Below the pieces are notes generated by a model. That model searched no databases and was not told where the DNA came from. It worked only from the letters and a program-made list of their open reading frames with translations. This document shows, in pieces, positions 8,698 to 16,290 of a DNA stretch of 57,349 bases. A program made the position numbers and the translations under genes. Positions within the stretch are counted from its first letter, which is position 1. Each line of letters begins with the position of its first letter. Source of the stretch: a virus; the IMG/VR virus record IMGVR_UViG_3300032213_002371, positions 1 to 57,349 of that record; one strand, written 5' to 3'.

Positions 8698-10056
8698 CTA
8701 CAGGTCGTCGTACCGGCTCCAGCCTTCCTCATCCTCGGGCGACACGTCATCGAGGATCGCGTGCGGCGGGATCAGGCCGACCTTGGGCTGCGGGGCTCGG
8801 AGAGCCAGAAGTTGCCCGCCGTTCGGGTCCTGCGAATCGATTGCGTCGAGGCCCTGCGCCATGTTCGCCAGCGCGGCCTGAAGGTGCGGCGTCTTCCGGT
8901 AGCAGATTTCCTTCCCGACTCGCTCCTCGACGATCGCGCGCTCCTCAAGCAGGGTGTCGATGATTTCGCGCACGCGCTTCTTGAGAAGATCGGCCTGACG
9001 GATGACGTAACCGATGGGCGTCGGCATGTCGGAGATGAACCGCAGCACGAGCGCGCGGTCACGCATGTCCCGCGAGCCGGTGATCCTTTCACCGAGTTCG
9101 ATGACGCTCTTGAGATGCAGGTCCGCGATCTTCAGCGCGCTCTCCAGCTCCGTCGTCCCGACGTGCCACGGCTGTCCCGAGCGGGCCTGTCCGACGTCCC
9201 ACGCGAGCAAAAGAGCGAGCTTCGCCGCGATCGACGTGGTGCGGGAGCACGCAGCGGCGGCTCGGCGGTTCGCGCCCGTTCGCAACGGCCGCATCGCCTC
9301 GTACCAGTCGTTCCACATCTTCTCCCCGGCCGGATCGAGCCACAGGCACGGGCCGGGAGGGCTCGCGGGCGTAGCGAGTTGCCGGAGCCACTGGGTAATC
9401 GCGAGGCGCTTCTGCGGGTCGTCGATCGGCGGGGTCGCGAACTCGCGCTCGGGCTCGGCGTGCAGCGTCAGGAAACGCGCGAGGAAGCCGCCGGTCCAGT
9501 CGGCCTGTTCGGTGTGGCGCTCCAGCAGGTCCGTGGCGACGCCGCAGAACAGAGACAGGCGCGGGTCGTTGATCGGCCCCTTGCGGCTGTTCGCGAGAGC
9601 ACGGCCGATCGGGATGCAGTCCCACAGATTCGTGAAGGCCGTCTTCAAGGCGAGCATGTAGCCCTCCTCGGCCTTCGCGAGGAACTCGCCCCACTCGCCG
9701 TAGAGCAGCACCATGCGCTGTTGGGCGCGAAGGCTCTCGTACAAGCCTTCCTGCGAGCCGGGGATCTCGCCGACGCATCCGGTGATGGCGTCGTGCATGA
9801 CACGCCGCGCGATGTTGATGCTCGCCGTCTTACGCGACTTCGATGAGTCGCCGACGATCATCGTGTAGAGATTGCCCCACAAGGGGCTCGTGTACGGGAC
9901 CGCGTAATCGATTGGTACGGCTTGCGTCAGGCAGGTGAGCGCGCCTGCCAGATGGTAGGCGACGTTCGCGTCGGTACAGTTCGCCGCGTACTCGACGTAG
10001 TTGCGGACGAAACCTGTCGGCGGCAGGGCGGCCCAGACTTCAGCTTCCGAGATCAT
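8698..10056 (-). CDS. DUF3987-like P-loop NTPase (helicase/primase-associated)
   Basis: The 452-residue protein has a Walker A-like motif VGDSSKSRKTAS near residue 73, in the form seen in DUF3987 proteins of phages and mobile elements (G-x-S-x2-S-R-K-[ST]). A Walker B-like stretch (RMVLLYGEWGEF) follows, and the C-terminal half looks like a winged-helix region (VIRQADLLKKRVREIID). The family is thought to act in DNA replication, but its exact reaction is not established. The frame can begin at GTG 10062, but GGAG just before TGTCG-ATG favours ATG 10056. It is the only leftward gene in the replication half and has its own promoter facing the helicase operon. Confidence 0.7.
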   Translation of the reverse strand: MISEAEVWAALPPTGFVRNYVEYAANCTDANVAYHLAGALTCLTQAVPIDYAVPYTSPLWGNLYTMIVGDSSKSRKTASINIARRVMHDAITGCVGEIPGSQEGLYESLRAQQRMVLLYGEWGEFLAKAEEGYMLALKTAFTNLWDCIPIGRALANSRKGPINDPRLSLFCGVATDLLERHTEQADWTGGFLARFLTLHAEPEREFATPPIDDPQKRLAITQWLRQLATPASPPGPCLWLDPAGEKMWNDWYEAMRPLRTGANRRAAAACSRTTSIAAKLALLLAWDVGQARSGQPWHVGTTELESALKIADLHLKSVIELGERITGSRDMRDRALVLRFISDMPTPIGYVIRQADLLKKRVREIIDTLLEERAIVEERVGKEICYRKTPHLQAALANMAQGLDAIDSQDPNGGQLLALRAPQPKVGLIPPHAILDDVSPEDEEGWSRYDDL

Positions 10057-10083
10057 CGACACTCCATGTCGGGTTGGACCGGC

Positions 10084-10127
10084 ACCATAAAACAGGTCTT
10101 GACATCTGTCAATGGCTGCGCTACATC
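10084..10127. promoter_or_regulatory. Divergent promoters sharing an operator
   Basis: TTGACATCTGTCAA (10099-10112) is an inverted repeat with a two-base centre. Its right arm, read on the minus strand, is a perfect -35 TTGACA, 17 bases from a -10 TATGGT (complement of 10084-10089), aimed at the DUF3987-like gene. Its left arm is a perfect -35 for the plus strand, 17 bases from a weak -10 TACATC (10122-10127), aimed at the helicase. One repressor bound here could control both directions. The same GACA-N2-TGTC core recurs at 14545-14555 and 20114-20124. Confidence 0.6.
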
Positions 10128-10193
10128 ATGCCCCACGAAAGACAAAGCGACCACGGACGCACGCCAAACGAGCGGCAGTGCAAGGGTTTTTCG

Positions 10194-11858
10194 ATGGCAT
10201 GGTTCCAGTACACGTTGTCGCACACGACGCCTGACGCCCTGCGTGACGTCGGCTCCTTGCCCGGCATCATCGTCGGCCGGGACCGCTCGATCATGGCGCA
10301 GGACAACGGGGGTTGGCTCGTCGAACGGATGCTCGCGAAGCACGGCATCCAGTTCAAGGCCCGCCTGATGACGCCGGACTTCCAGCCCGTCACGGCGATC
10401 GACGATCTCTGCAAGGTCGGCCTTCGGGAGTGGGTGCCCTCGTTCATGGCGCCCTACCAGCGCGAGGCCGTGCTGGAGCTTGGCCACAAGTCAGGCCATA
10501 TCTGGCACGCCGCCGGTAGCGGTAAGACGCTCACGGCGATCGCTTGGGCGCTCGCGTGGCCCGGCAACACGGTCGTCACGACCCGCGCCGCCGTGCGCCG
10601 CAACTACGGCCGCGAGATCGAGCGGTTCACGACCCACCGGGCCTACGTCATCGAATCGATTCGCGACGCGGACCTCCAGAAGATCGAGGACTCGGAAGCC
10701 CTGTTCGTGGTGCTCGGGTGGGAGATGCTGCCCGCGTGCCTCGACGTGCTGCTCAAGTGGAAGCCCGCCTCGTGGATCGCCGACGAGGCCCACAAGATGA
10801 AGTCCCATCGCCGCTGGGGCGCCGTGCCGCAGACCGACGGCAAGCTCAAGTTCGAGCCCTTGGACAACATCGCCCACGCCGCCTACAAGCTCTCACGCTC
10901 TGTTCGCCATCGCCTCGGTGCAACCGCGACCCCGATCAAGGACCGCGTGCGGGACCTCTGGGCCCAACTCGACGTGATCCACCCGGACGCTTGGGGTCCG
11001 TTCTACAAGGAGGACCGCGCCTCGTTCACGACGAGGTACTGCGCGGCGCGGCGTGGAACATTTGGCGGCATCGAGACGACGGGATCGTCGAACCTCGATG
11101 AACTCTGGGACCGGGTTTCCACCATCGTTCATCAGGTTCCCCACAGCGTTACTCACAGGCATCTGCCGCCAAAAAGGCGCTTGGTTACCTACGTCACGCA
11201 GGGCGACCAGAACGCTGCCACCGGCTTCGCGTCCGTCTACAAGCAAGCCGCCAAGGGCGGGCGTGGAACACTTCTCGAAGCGAAGCTCATGGAAGCCGCT
11301 GCGAAGAAGCGCAAGTACCTGCTCGAAGTGCTGGAGGAGTGCGTCGAGAACGACCAGAAGGTCGTCGTGTTCACCGGCCGCCGGGAAGACTGCGACAAGC
11401 TCGCCGCCGAGGTCACGAAGAAGTTCGGCTCCGACGCCACCGTGTTCACGGGCCACGGCGGCACACCGGCCGTCGTTCGGGACGGCATCCAGCAAGCGTA
11501 CATGGCAGCAAAAGGCCCGGCGATCCTCGTCGGCACGGGTGACGCATGGGGCGAGGGTGTGAACCTTCAGGACAGCGATCTCCTGCTGATTGCGATGTTG
11601 CCGTACACGCCGGGGCAGATCGTGCAGTGGGAGGGCCGTGTGGCCCGCCATGGCCAGAAGCGGCCGGTCCTTGTTCAGTACCTCGTCGCCGAGGGCACCG
11701 TGGACGAGCACGTCGCGGGCATCCTTCTGGACAAGCTGCCCGCCGTCGAGAATGTCGCCGGGGACGACTCGGTCACAGGTTTTGCCGACCAACTCCGCGG
11801 GGCTGACGACGCCGAGGCGATCATCGACTCGATCATGGCCAAGCTGGGGGTGGCGTGA
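10194..11858 (+). CDS. SNF2/DEAD-type helicase
   Basis: The 554-residue superfamily 2 helicase has Walker A near residues 105-112 (AAGSGKTLT), a DEAH box near 197-200 (IADEAHKMK), a motif III-like GATATP and motif VI (QWEGRVARHGQ) of the SNF2 type. These enzymes use ATP to move on double-stranded DNA or remodel protein-DNA complexes; in phages they usually act in replication or recombination. AAGGG at 10182-10186 and the promoter at 10099-10127 both favour ATG 10194 over the upstream in-frame ATG 10074. It overlaps the next gene by one base. Confidence 0.9.
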   Translation: MAWFQYTLSHTTPDALRDVGSLPGIIVGRDRSIMAQDNGGWLVERMLAKHGIQFKARLMTPDFQPVTAIDDLCKVGLREWVPSFMAPYQREAVLELGHKSGHIWHAAGSGKTLTAIAWALAWPGNTVVTTRAAVRRNYGREIERFTTHRAYVIESIRDADLQKIEDSEALFVVLGWEMLPACLDVLLKWKPASWIADEAHKMKSHRRWGAVPQTDGKLKFEPLDNIAHAAYKLSRSVRHRLGATATPIKDRVRDLWAQLDVIHPDAWGPFYKEDRASFTTRYCAARRGTFGGIETTGSSNLDELWDRVSTIVHQVPHSVTHRHLPPKRRLVTYVTQGDQNAATGFASVYKQAAKGGRGTLLEAKLMEAAAKKRKYLLEVLEECVENDQKVVVFTGRREDCDKLAAEVTKKFGSDATVFTGHGGTPAVVRDGIQQAYMAAKGPAILVGTGDAWGEGVNLQDSDLLLIAMLPYTPGQIVQWEGRVARHGQKRPVLVQYLVAEGTVDEHVAGILLDKLPAVENVAGDDSVTGFADQLRGADDAEAIIDSIMAKLGVA

Positions 11859-12913
11859 TGCTTTGCGGCAACTGCCACAGCGGCCTGATGGTCCGCCGAT
11901 TCGGCCGCTTCGGCGAGTTCATGGGCTGCACCAACTACCCGCGGTGCAAAGAGTGGCACCCGATCCAACGGGAATCGATTCGGCCTCATCCCGAGGTCGT
12001 TACCAAGAGCGCCGAGAGCGCCAAGACGCCGGAGATCCCGGCAAGGAGTACGGAGATGGCAGCGAAGATGGAGATGAAGCTGGAGACGATCAGCCCCGAG
12101 CGCGCCGCCGCGTTGCTCGCGAAGAACGTCTCGAACAACCGCGCGATCGTGCGGGCCCGCGTCGATCAGCTTGCCGACGCGATCAAGGAGGACCGCTTCC
12201 GCACGACGCCCGAAGGCATCATGCTCAACGAGGCGGGCAACCTCATCGACGGGCAGCATCGGCTCTCGGCCGTCGTGACCGCGGGCAAGCCGGTCAAGAT
12301 GTACGTCTGGTACAACGTGCCCACCGACATGATGGAGGCGATCAACGTCGGGCAGACGCGCACGCTCGCGGACGTCCTCACGATCACGGGCGAGCTGGGC
12401 ATCAAAGGTGCCCCCAAGATCGCCGTCGCTCGCGCCAGCGCGATCAACCTCATCTTTACGCCTGAGCAGAACACGAAGAAGCTGACGAAGCTCCAGTACG
12501 AGTGGGTCCGCGAGAACTACGCCGAGGACATCGAGTGGACGCTGAAGAACTACCCGCTCAGTGGTGGCAGCGCCAACGCAGGAGCCATCTCGCGGAAGTT
12601 TCGCAGCGTGATGGTTATGGGGGCGCTCGCCATCGCGCACAAAAAGTACCCCGAGCAGGTCGAGGTCTTCGCTCGCAAGGCTGACAAGGGTGTCGAGCTT
12701 CTTGAGACCGATCCCGCTTACGCGCTGCGCCGCTACCTCGACAACAGCACCCTGACGGGCGGTGGGGCCCCGCGCCTCACGGTCGCCTACGCCACGTTTC
12801 GCTGCGTCTCGGCCGCACTGCGCCATGAGAAGCTCGGCATCGTGAAACCCGCGTTCCTGACCGAGACGAACCCCGAGTTCAGCAAGGTCCTGCGGACGTT
12901 CGGGGTGATCTGA
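11858..12913 (+). CDS. Zinc ribbon fused to a ParB/Srx-like domain
   Basis: ATG 11858 overlaps the helicase stop (TGATG). Residues 1-40 form a topoisomerase-type C4 zinc ribbon (CGNCHSG then GCTNYPRCKEW). After a linker, residues from about 67 on look like the ParB/Srx-like superfamily found in phages, with LIDGQHRLSAV near residue 130 as the signature. AAGGAG at 12043-12048 sits seven bases before an in-frame ATG at 12056, which would make the ParB-like domain alone, so two products from one gene are possible. This is not the same type as the ParB at 24992. A regulatory or DNA-binding function is inferred. Confidence 0.65.
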   Translation: MLCGNCHSGLMVRRFGRFGEFMGCTNYPRCKEWHPIQRESIRPHPEVVTKSAESAKTPEIPARSTEMAAKMEMKLETISPERAAALLAKNVSNNRAIVRARVDQLADAIKEDRFRTTPEGIMLNEAGNLIDGQHRLSAVVTAGKPVKMYVWYNVPTDMMEAINVGQTRTLADVLTITGELGIKGAPKIAVARASAINLIFTPEQNTKKLTKLQYEWVRENYAEDIEWTLKNYPLSGGSANAGAISRKFRSVMVMGALAIAHKKYPEQVEVFARKADKGVELLETDPAYALRRYLDNSTLTGGGAPRLTVAYATFRCVSAALRHEKLGIVKPAFLTETNPEFSKVLRTFGVI

Positions 12914-13128
12914 TGGGCCTCATGCACGATGCAGGGGGGATCGATCTCAACTGCGCGCACTGTGGCGAGCTTCGCCTCGACGCAGGAGGCATGACGTGTC
13001 ACTCCTGCGGGGACGTCGAAACGGTGTGCTTCCAGTGCATTGAGCGCGAGGACAGCCGCCGCTTCGGCGTCGGGGATCGGGACTACTTTTGCCGGTACTG
13101 CCGGGAGGCGATGGATGACGACGACTGA
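12913..13128 (+). CDS. Double zinc-ribbon protein (71 aa)
   Basis: ATG 12913 overlaps the previous stop. Four CxxC pairs (CAHC, CHSC, CFQC, CRYC) make two probable zinc-binding sites, and the C-terminus is acidic (MDDDD). The end overlaps the start of the nuclease gene at 13115. It may be a small accessory factor of the helicase and nuclease genes around it. Confidence 0.7.
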   Translation: MGLMHDAGGIDLNCAHCGELRLDAGGMTCHSCGDVETVCFQCIEREDSRRFGVGDRDYFCRYCREAMDDDD

Positions 13129-13948
13129 GAAGAAGATCATCGACGCAGGATCATCGGGCGAGTGGGGCTGGCACGCGACGGAACTCGCGCTGCGGTGTCC
13201 GCGAATGTTCGCCTACACCTACCGCGTGCCGGAAGGCGGTCACGGGGAGGACGATCGTCCTGCGCTGCTCAAGGGATCGCTGGTCCATCAGGGCCTCGCG
13301 CACCACTACGCAAGGCTCGAATCGATTCAGCAGGGCCGTGACCCGGACGAGTGGGCCATCCCCGACGTGGCGATCGAGGCGTGCGCCGAGAAGTTGGGCA
13401 GGCACGCCCTCAAGTACGTCGAGATCGCGAAGCGAACGGTGCGCGAGTACACCCGGCACTGGGCGAACGAGCGTCTCGTCGTCATGCACGTCGAGGAGGT
13501 CTTCAAGAGCGACATCGCGGGCTATCGCTTCACGCAGCGCTTCGATCTCGTCGTGCGCGAAGTCGATGACAAGGTCTGGATCTACGATCACAAGACCACC
13601 GGACGCCTGTCTTCGGCCGTCGCGGAGCGCTACACGCTCTCGGGGCAGTTCCTCGGAATGGCGAGTTTCGGCTCGCGCATCTGGGGCAAGGAGTTCGGCG
13701 GCGTGAAGTTGAACCTCATCCAACTCTCCGACGGGCCGAAGGACGCCGAGTTCGCACGGCGCACGCCTGATCCTGCGCCCGGCGCGCTCAAGTCGTTCCC
13801 CATGACCGTGCTGCACGCACGCCAGCGGATCGAAGACCTCGACAAGTCGGGCCTCGATCCCGAGGAATGGCCGATGACGATGAGCGAGCAGACGTGCATC
13901 ACCGCCTACGGCCGGTGCGAGCACTTCGATCGGTGCCGGTTCGGATGA
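13115..13948 (+). CDS. PD-(D/E)XK nuclease of the RecB/Cas4 type
   Basis: The 277-residue protein has an N-terminal Cys in ALRCPRMFAY, a PD-(D/E)XK core (Asp of RFDLVV near residue 143, then WIYDHKTTG near 156-163), and three C-terminal cysteines in CITAYGRCEHFDRC. The four cysteines match the iron-sulphur cluster of Cas4/AddB-type nucleases. These enzymes resect double-stranded DNA ends. GGGAGG at about 13103 and the overlap with the previous gene set ATG 13115. It probably works with the Sak4-like ATPase and ssDNA-binding protein downstream in recombination-dependent replication. Confidence 0.82.
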   Translation: MTTTEKKIIDAGSSGEWGWHATELALRCPRMFAYTYRVPEGGHGEDDRPALLKGSLVHQGLAHHYARLESIQQGRDPDEWAIPDVAIEACAEKLGRHALKYVEIAKRTVREYTRHWANERLVVMHVEEVFKSDIAGYRFTQRFDLVVREVDDKVWIYDHKTTGRLSSAVAERYTLSGQFLGMASFGSRIWGKEFGGVKLNLIQLSDGPKDAEFARRTPDPAPGALKSFPMTVLHARQRIEDLDKSGLDPEEWPMTMSEQTCITAYGRCEHFDRCRFG

Positions 13949-14148
13949 CGGCCGTCCGGCTCTCGCGCGGGCTCTGCATGCTCGTCGCGTTCACCTCCCT
14001 GATCGGCGCACCGGCCTTCGCCAACATCGGAACCGACGAACTCGTGCCGTGGTTCTGCGCGACCATGCTCTCGTCCGCGATCGGTTTCATGCTGTTCGAC
14101 CACGAATACAAGCGACTTCGCCGCGAAGATCGCGATCTCAACGACTGA
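13945..14148 (+). CDS. Small membrane protein with signal-like N-terminus (67 aa)
   Basis: ATG 13945 overlaps the nuclease stop (ATGA). The N-terminus looks like a signal peptide (VRLSRGLCMLVAFTSLIGA then APAFAN), followed by a second hydrophobic segment (ATMLSSAIGFMLF) and a charged end. The product is probably in the inner membrane. Function unknown. Confidence 0.55.
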   Translation: MTAVRLSRGLCMLVAFTSLIGAPAFANIGTDELVPWFCATMLSSAIGFMLFDHEYKRLRREDRDLND

Positions 14149-14175
14149 CGGCGCATCGCGCCAAGGAGTCCCACC

Positions 14176-14526
14176 ATGTCCCTCCCCCCGAAAGACCTGC
14201 TCGTCCCCGGCCCGTGGACCGTCAAGGGCAACACCGTCCTCGACGCGCACGGCCGCACCGTCTGCGTCGTGTTCGCCCGCAACGCGACCGCGCACGCCTA
14301 CTGGATCGCCGAGACGCCGAAGCTCATGGCGGGCACCGACGGCGAGATCCACATCGAGTCCGACGAGATCGACGAGCTTCGCAAGACCGTGACGCGGCTT
14401 CGCCGGGAACTCGACACCGCCCATGACGAGATCGCTGACGGCGCGCTTCTCCTGACCGACCACAAGCGCGACATCTCCGACCTCCGCGAGAAGCTGACTA
14501 CGCTTGAAAACAAGGCGAAAGCGTGA
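14176..14526 (+). CDS. Coiled-coil protein (116 aa)
   Basis: ATG 14176 follows AAGGAG (14163-14168), which is itself directly preceded by a 5-bp hairpin GGCGC/GCGCC (14150-14162), one of the recurrent leader hairpins of this genome. Residues 1-55 look like a small beta domain (PWTVKGNTVLDAHGRTVCVV). Residues 60-116 are a charged heptad-like coiled coil. No family recognised. Confidence 0.6.
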   Translation: MSLPPKDLLVPGPWTVKGNTVLDAHGRTVCVVFARNATAHAYWIAETPKLMAGTDGEIHIESDEIDELRKTVTRLRRELDTAHDEIADGALLLTDHKRDISDLREKLTTLENKAKA

Positions 14527-14542
14527 ATCGACACGATCGCTC

Positions 14543-14570
14543 TTGACAGGTGTCACAGCGTTCCTATAGT
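14543..14570 (+). promoter_or_regulatory. Sigma70-type promoter with GACA-N2-TGTC operator
   Basis: TTGACA (14543-14548) and TATAGT (14565-14570) are separated by 16 bases, about 30 bases before the GTG start at 14600. The -35 element is the left arm of an inverted repeat, TTGACAGGTGTCA. The 11-base core GACAGGTGTCA (14545-14555) is repeated exactly at 20114-20124. Confidence 0.75.
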
Positions 14571-14599
14571 CTCCCCAACACCGATCACGGAGTTCCCAA

Positions 14600-15481
14600 G
14601 TGACCACCGTCCCCTACAACGGCGACAAGGCAGTCGTCGCTCTCTACGGACCCAGCGGCGTCGGCAAGACCACCGACCTGCTTTACTCGTTCCCCACCGG
14701 CTTGTTCGTCGCCCCTCCGGGTGCGCTGAAGCCCGCCGACCACGTCGTCGGCTTCGTGCCCGAATCGATTGAGGCCGCGACGATCATGGACGCGACCAAG
14801 ATCGTGAAGGACCACGGCAAGAGCACGAAGTACGACGCGATCATCGTCGACGACTTCTCGCTCCTCTCCGAGGCCACCGTCAACGTGCTCGAAAAGAAGC
14901 ACACGGGCTTCAAGCTCTGGGGCGCGCTGCGCGACGCAGTGCTCGACTTCAGAGACACCGCGCGCCACGCCGGTCTCCACGTCGTCCTGACGGCTCACGA
15001 GTCTACGCCCCGCACGGTCTCGGGCACCTTCGTTCGCGGAGGCCCGCGTCTGCCGGGACGGCTCCCGGAGGACCTGCCGACCGCGTGTGACCTCGTCCTC
15101 CGCGCCGCCTACGACGGCACTCGTCGCGGCTGGCACGCCGTCTACCGCTGCACGATCGACGATACGCAGTGGATCACGAAGGACCGTCACGGCGTCACGC
15201 CGGACAAGGCCCCGATGAACACGGCCGAGATCCTTCGTGCCGCGGGCTACCAAATCCGCCGCGCCCCCGGTCTTGAGTGGCAGGAGGAACTCGTCGAGGT
15301 CCTCGCCACGGCGCTCTACATGCCGGGCTCCGACGAGAAGGCGCTCATGCAGGAAGCTGTCGAACTCTGCCGTGAGAAGACGCAGAACGATTTGCACGTT
15401 CGCTGGGTGATGCGCGACGCACTCGATCGCGCCGCGATCCGTCGCGCTCACCGAGACGTGCTCCAGATGTATCTGGCCTAA
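14600..15481 (+). CDS. Sak4-like RecA-fold ATPase
   Basis: GTG 14600 is preceded by CGGAG at good spacing. The 293-residue protein has Walker A at residues 17-25 (GPSGVGKTT) and Walker B near 80-86 (AIIVDDFS). Phage Sak4 proteins are short RecA-type ATPases that pair single strands with the help of a ssDNA-binding protein, and here such a gene follows directly. The sensor-like VVLTAHES stretch fits the RecA core. A terminase ATPase was considered, but there is no nuclease domain. Confidence 0.7.
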   Translation: MTTVPYNGDKAVVALYGPSGVGKTTDLLYSFPTGLFVAPPGALKPADHVVGFVPESIEAATIMDATKIVKDHGKSTKYDAIIVDDFSLLSEATVNVLEKKHTGFKLWGALRDAVLDFRDTARHAGLHVVLTAHESTPRTVSGTFVRGGPRLPGRLPEDLPTACDLVLRAAYDGTRRGWHAVYRCTIDDTQWITKDRHGVTPDKAPMNTAEILRAAGYQIRRAPGLEWQEELVEVLATALYMPGSDEKALMQEAVELCREKTQNDLHVRWVMRDALDRAAIRRAHRDVLQMYLA

Positions 15482-15635
15482 CGGCCGAATCGATTCGCCC
15501 ATTCCGGGCGATCTCACCTGCGGCACCAACCTAGTCCCAGCCGCAGGGACCCCTCCTCTCCGCACGGAGGCAAAACAGGCGGCAGGCCCCACGGAACCCA
15601 AGGGACGGGCAACACCGGGGATCAGGAGAAGGCAG

Positions 15636-16175
15636 ATGAGCAACTGGACTTTGAAGGCGAACTTCGCGGGCGTGGCCGAGCGCAACGTGGGCGGCGGATA
15701 CAAGGAGCCCGAGACCGGCGCGTACAAGGTGAAGATCACCGGCACTGAGCAGAACGAGAAGGAAGGCCGTTCCAGCGTGAAGTTCCAGACCGTGATCGCC
15801 GAGGGTGACTATCAGGGCAGCGAGACCCGCCTGTTCCTCGGCACCGACCTCTCGAAGCAGGGCAACCTCCGCTCGTGGAAGACGGCGATGTTGTCCGTCG
15901 GCTTCACGTCCGCGCAGATCGAGGCGGGCGAGGTCGAGTTCGACAGCGGCACCTTCGACGGCAAGATCGCCTACATCTACTACAAGGCGAAGGACCCGAA
16001 CGACGCGACGAGCCAGTCCGACCGGCAGTTCATCACGCCGGAGCAGTACCAGCGCCTCGTCGGCCAGTCGTCGGGCTCGATCGCGCCCGCGAAGGTGAAC
16101 GGCGCTCCGCAGATGACGGCCTCGGCTCCCGCCCCCAAGTCGGGCAACGCCCTGCGGAACATGCTCGGCCGGTAA
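15636..16175 (+). CDS. Single-stranded DNA-binding protein-like (DUF669-type)
   Basis: ATG 15636 follows CAGGAGAAGGC. The 179-residue protein begins with a beta-rich domain of the kind seen in phage ssDNA-binding proteins (GAYKVKITGTEQNEKEGRS, then VIAEGDYQGSETRLFL). It ends in a Pro/Ala/Ser-rich flexible tail (APAPKSGNALRNMLGR). Its place directly after the Sak4-like ATPase and before the DNA polymerase supports this call. A hairpin CTCCG-CA-CGGAG lies in its leader (about 15555-15570). Confidence 0.62.
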   Translation: MSNWTLKANFAGVAERNVGGGYKEPETGAYKVKITGTEQNEKEGRSSVKFQTVIAEGDYQGSETRLFLGTDLSKQGNLRSWKTAMLSVGFTSAQIEAGEVEFDSGTFDGKIAYIYYKAKDPNDATSQSDRQFITPEQYQRLVGQSSGSIAPAKVNGAPQMTASAPAPKSGNALRNMLGR

Positions 16176-16240
16176 TCCCCCCTACCGGAAGGGCATAGGC
16201 GGCGCGACGCCGCAGGGGACTGAGTGAAAGGCTCGGTCAC

Positions 16241-16279
16241 GGCCGGGGGCGAGGTGGGGCCCCCGGCCACTTCTTTTTT
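16241..16279 (+). terminator. Rho-independent terminator between ssDNA-binding and polymerase genes
   Basis: GGCCGGGGGC (16241-16250) and GCCCCCGGCC (16259-16268) form a perfect 10-bp stem with an 8-base loop, followed by ACTTCTTTTTT. The T-run runs straight into the ribosome-binding site GGAGG of the polymerase gene, so the hairpin may also attenuate polymerase expression. Confidence 0.85.
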
Positions 16280-16290
16280 GGAGGTTCACG

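Noticed and set aside
14600-15481. Large terminase ATPase
   Set aside because: The protein is only 293 residues with a RecA/Sak4 pattern and no nuclease domain, and it sits next to an ssDNA-binding protein gene.
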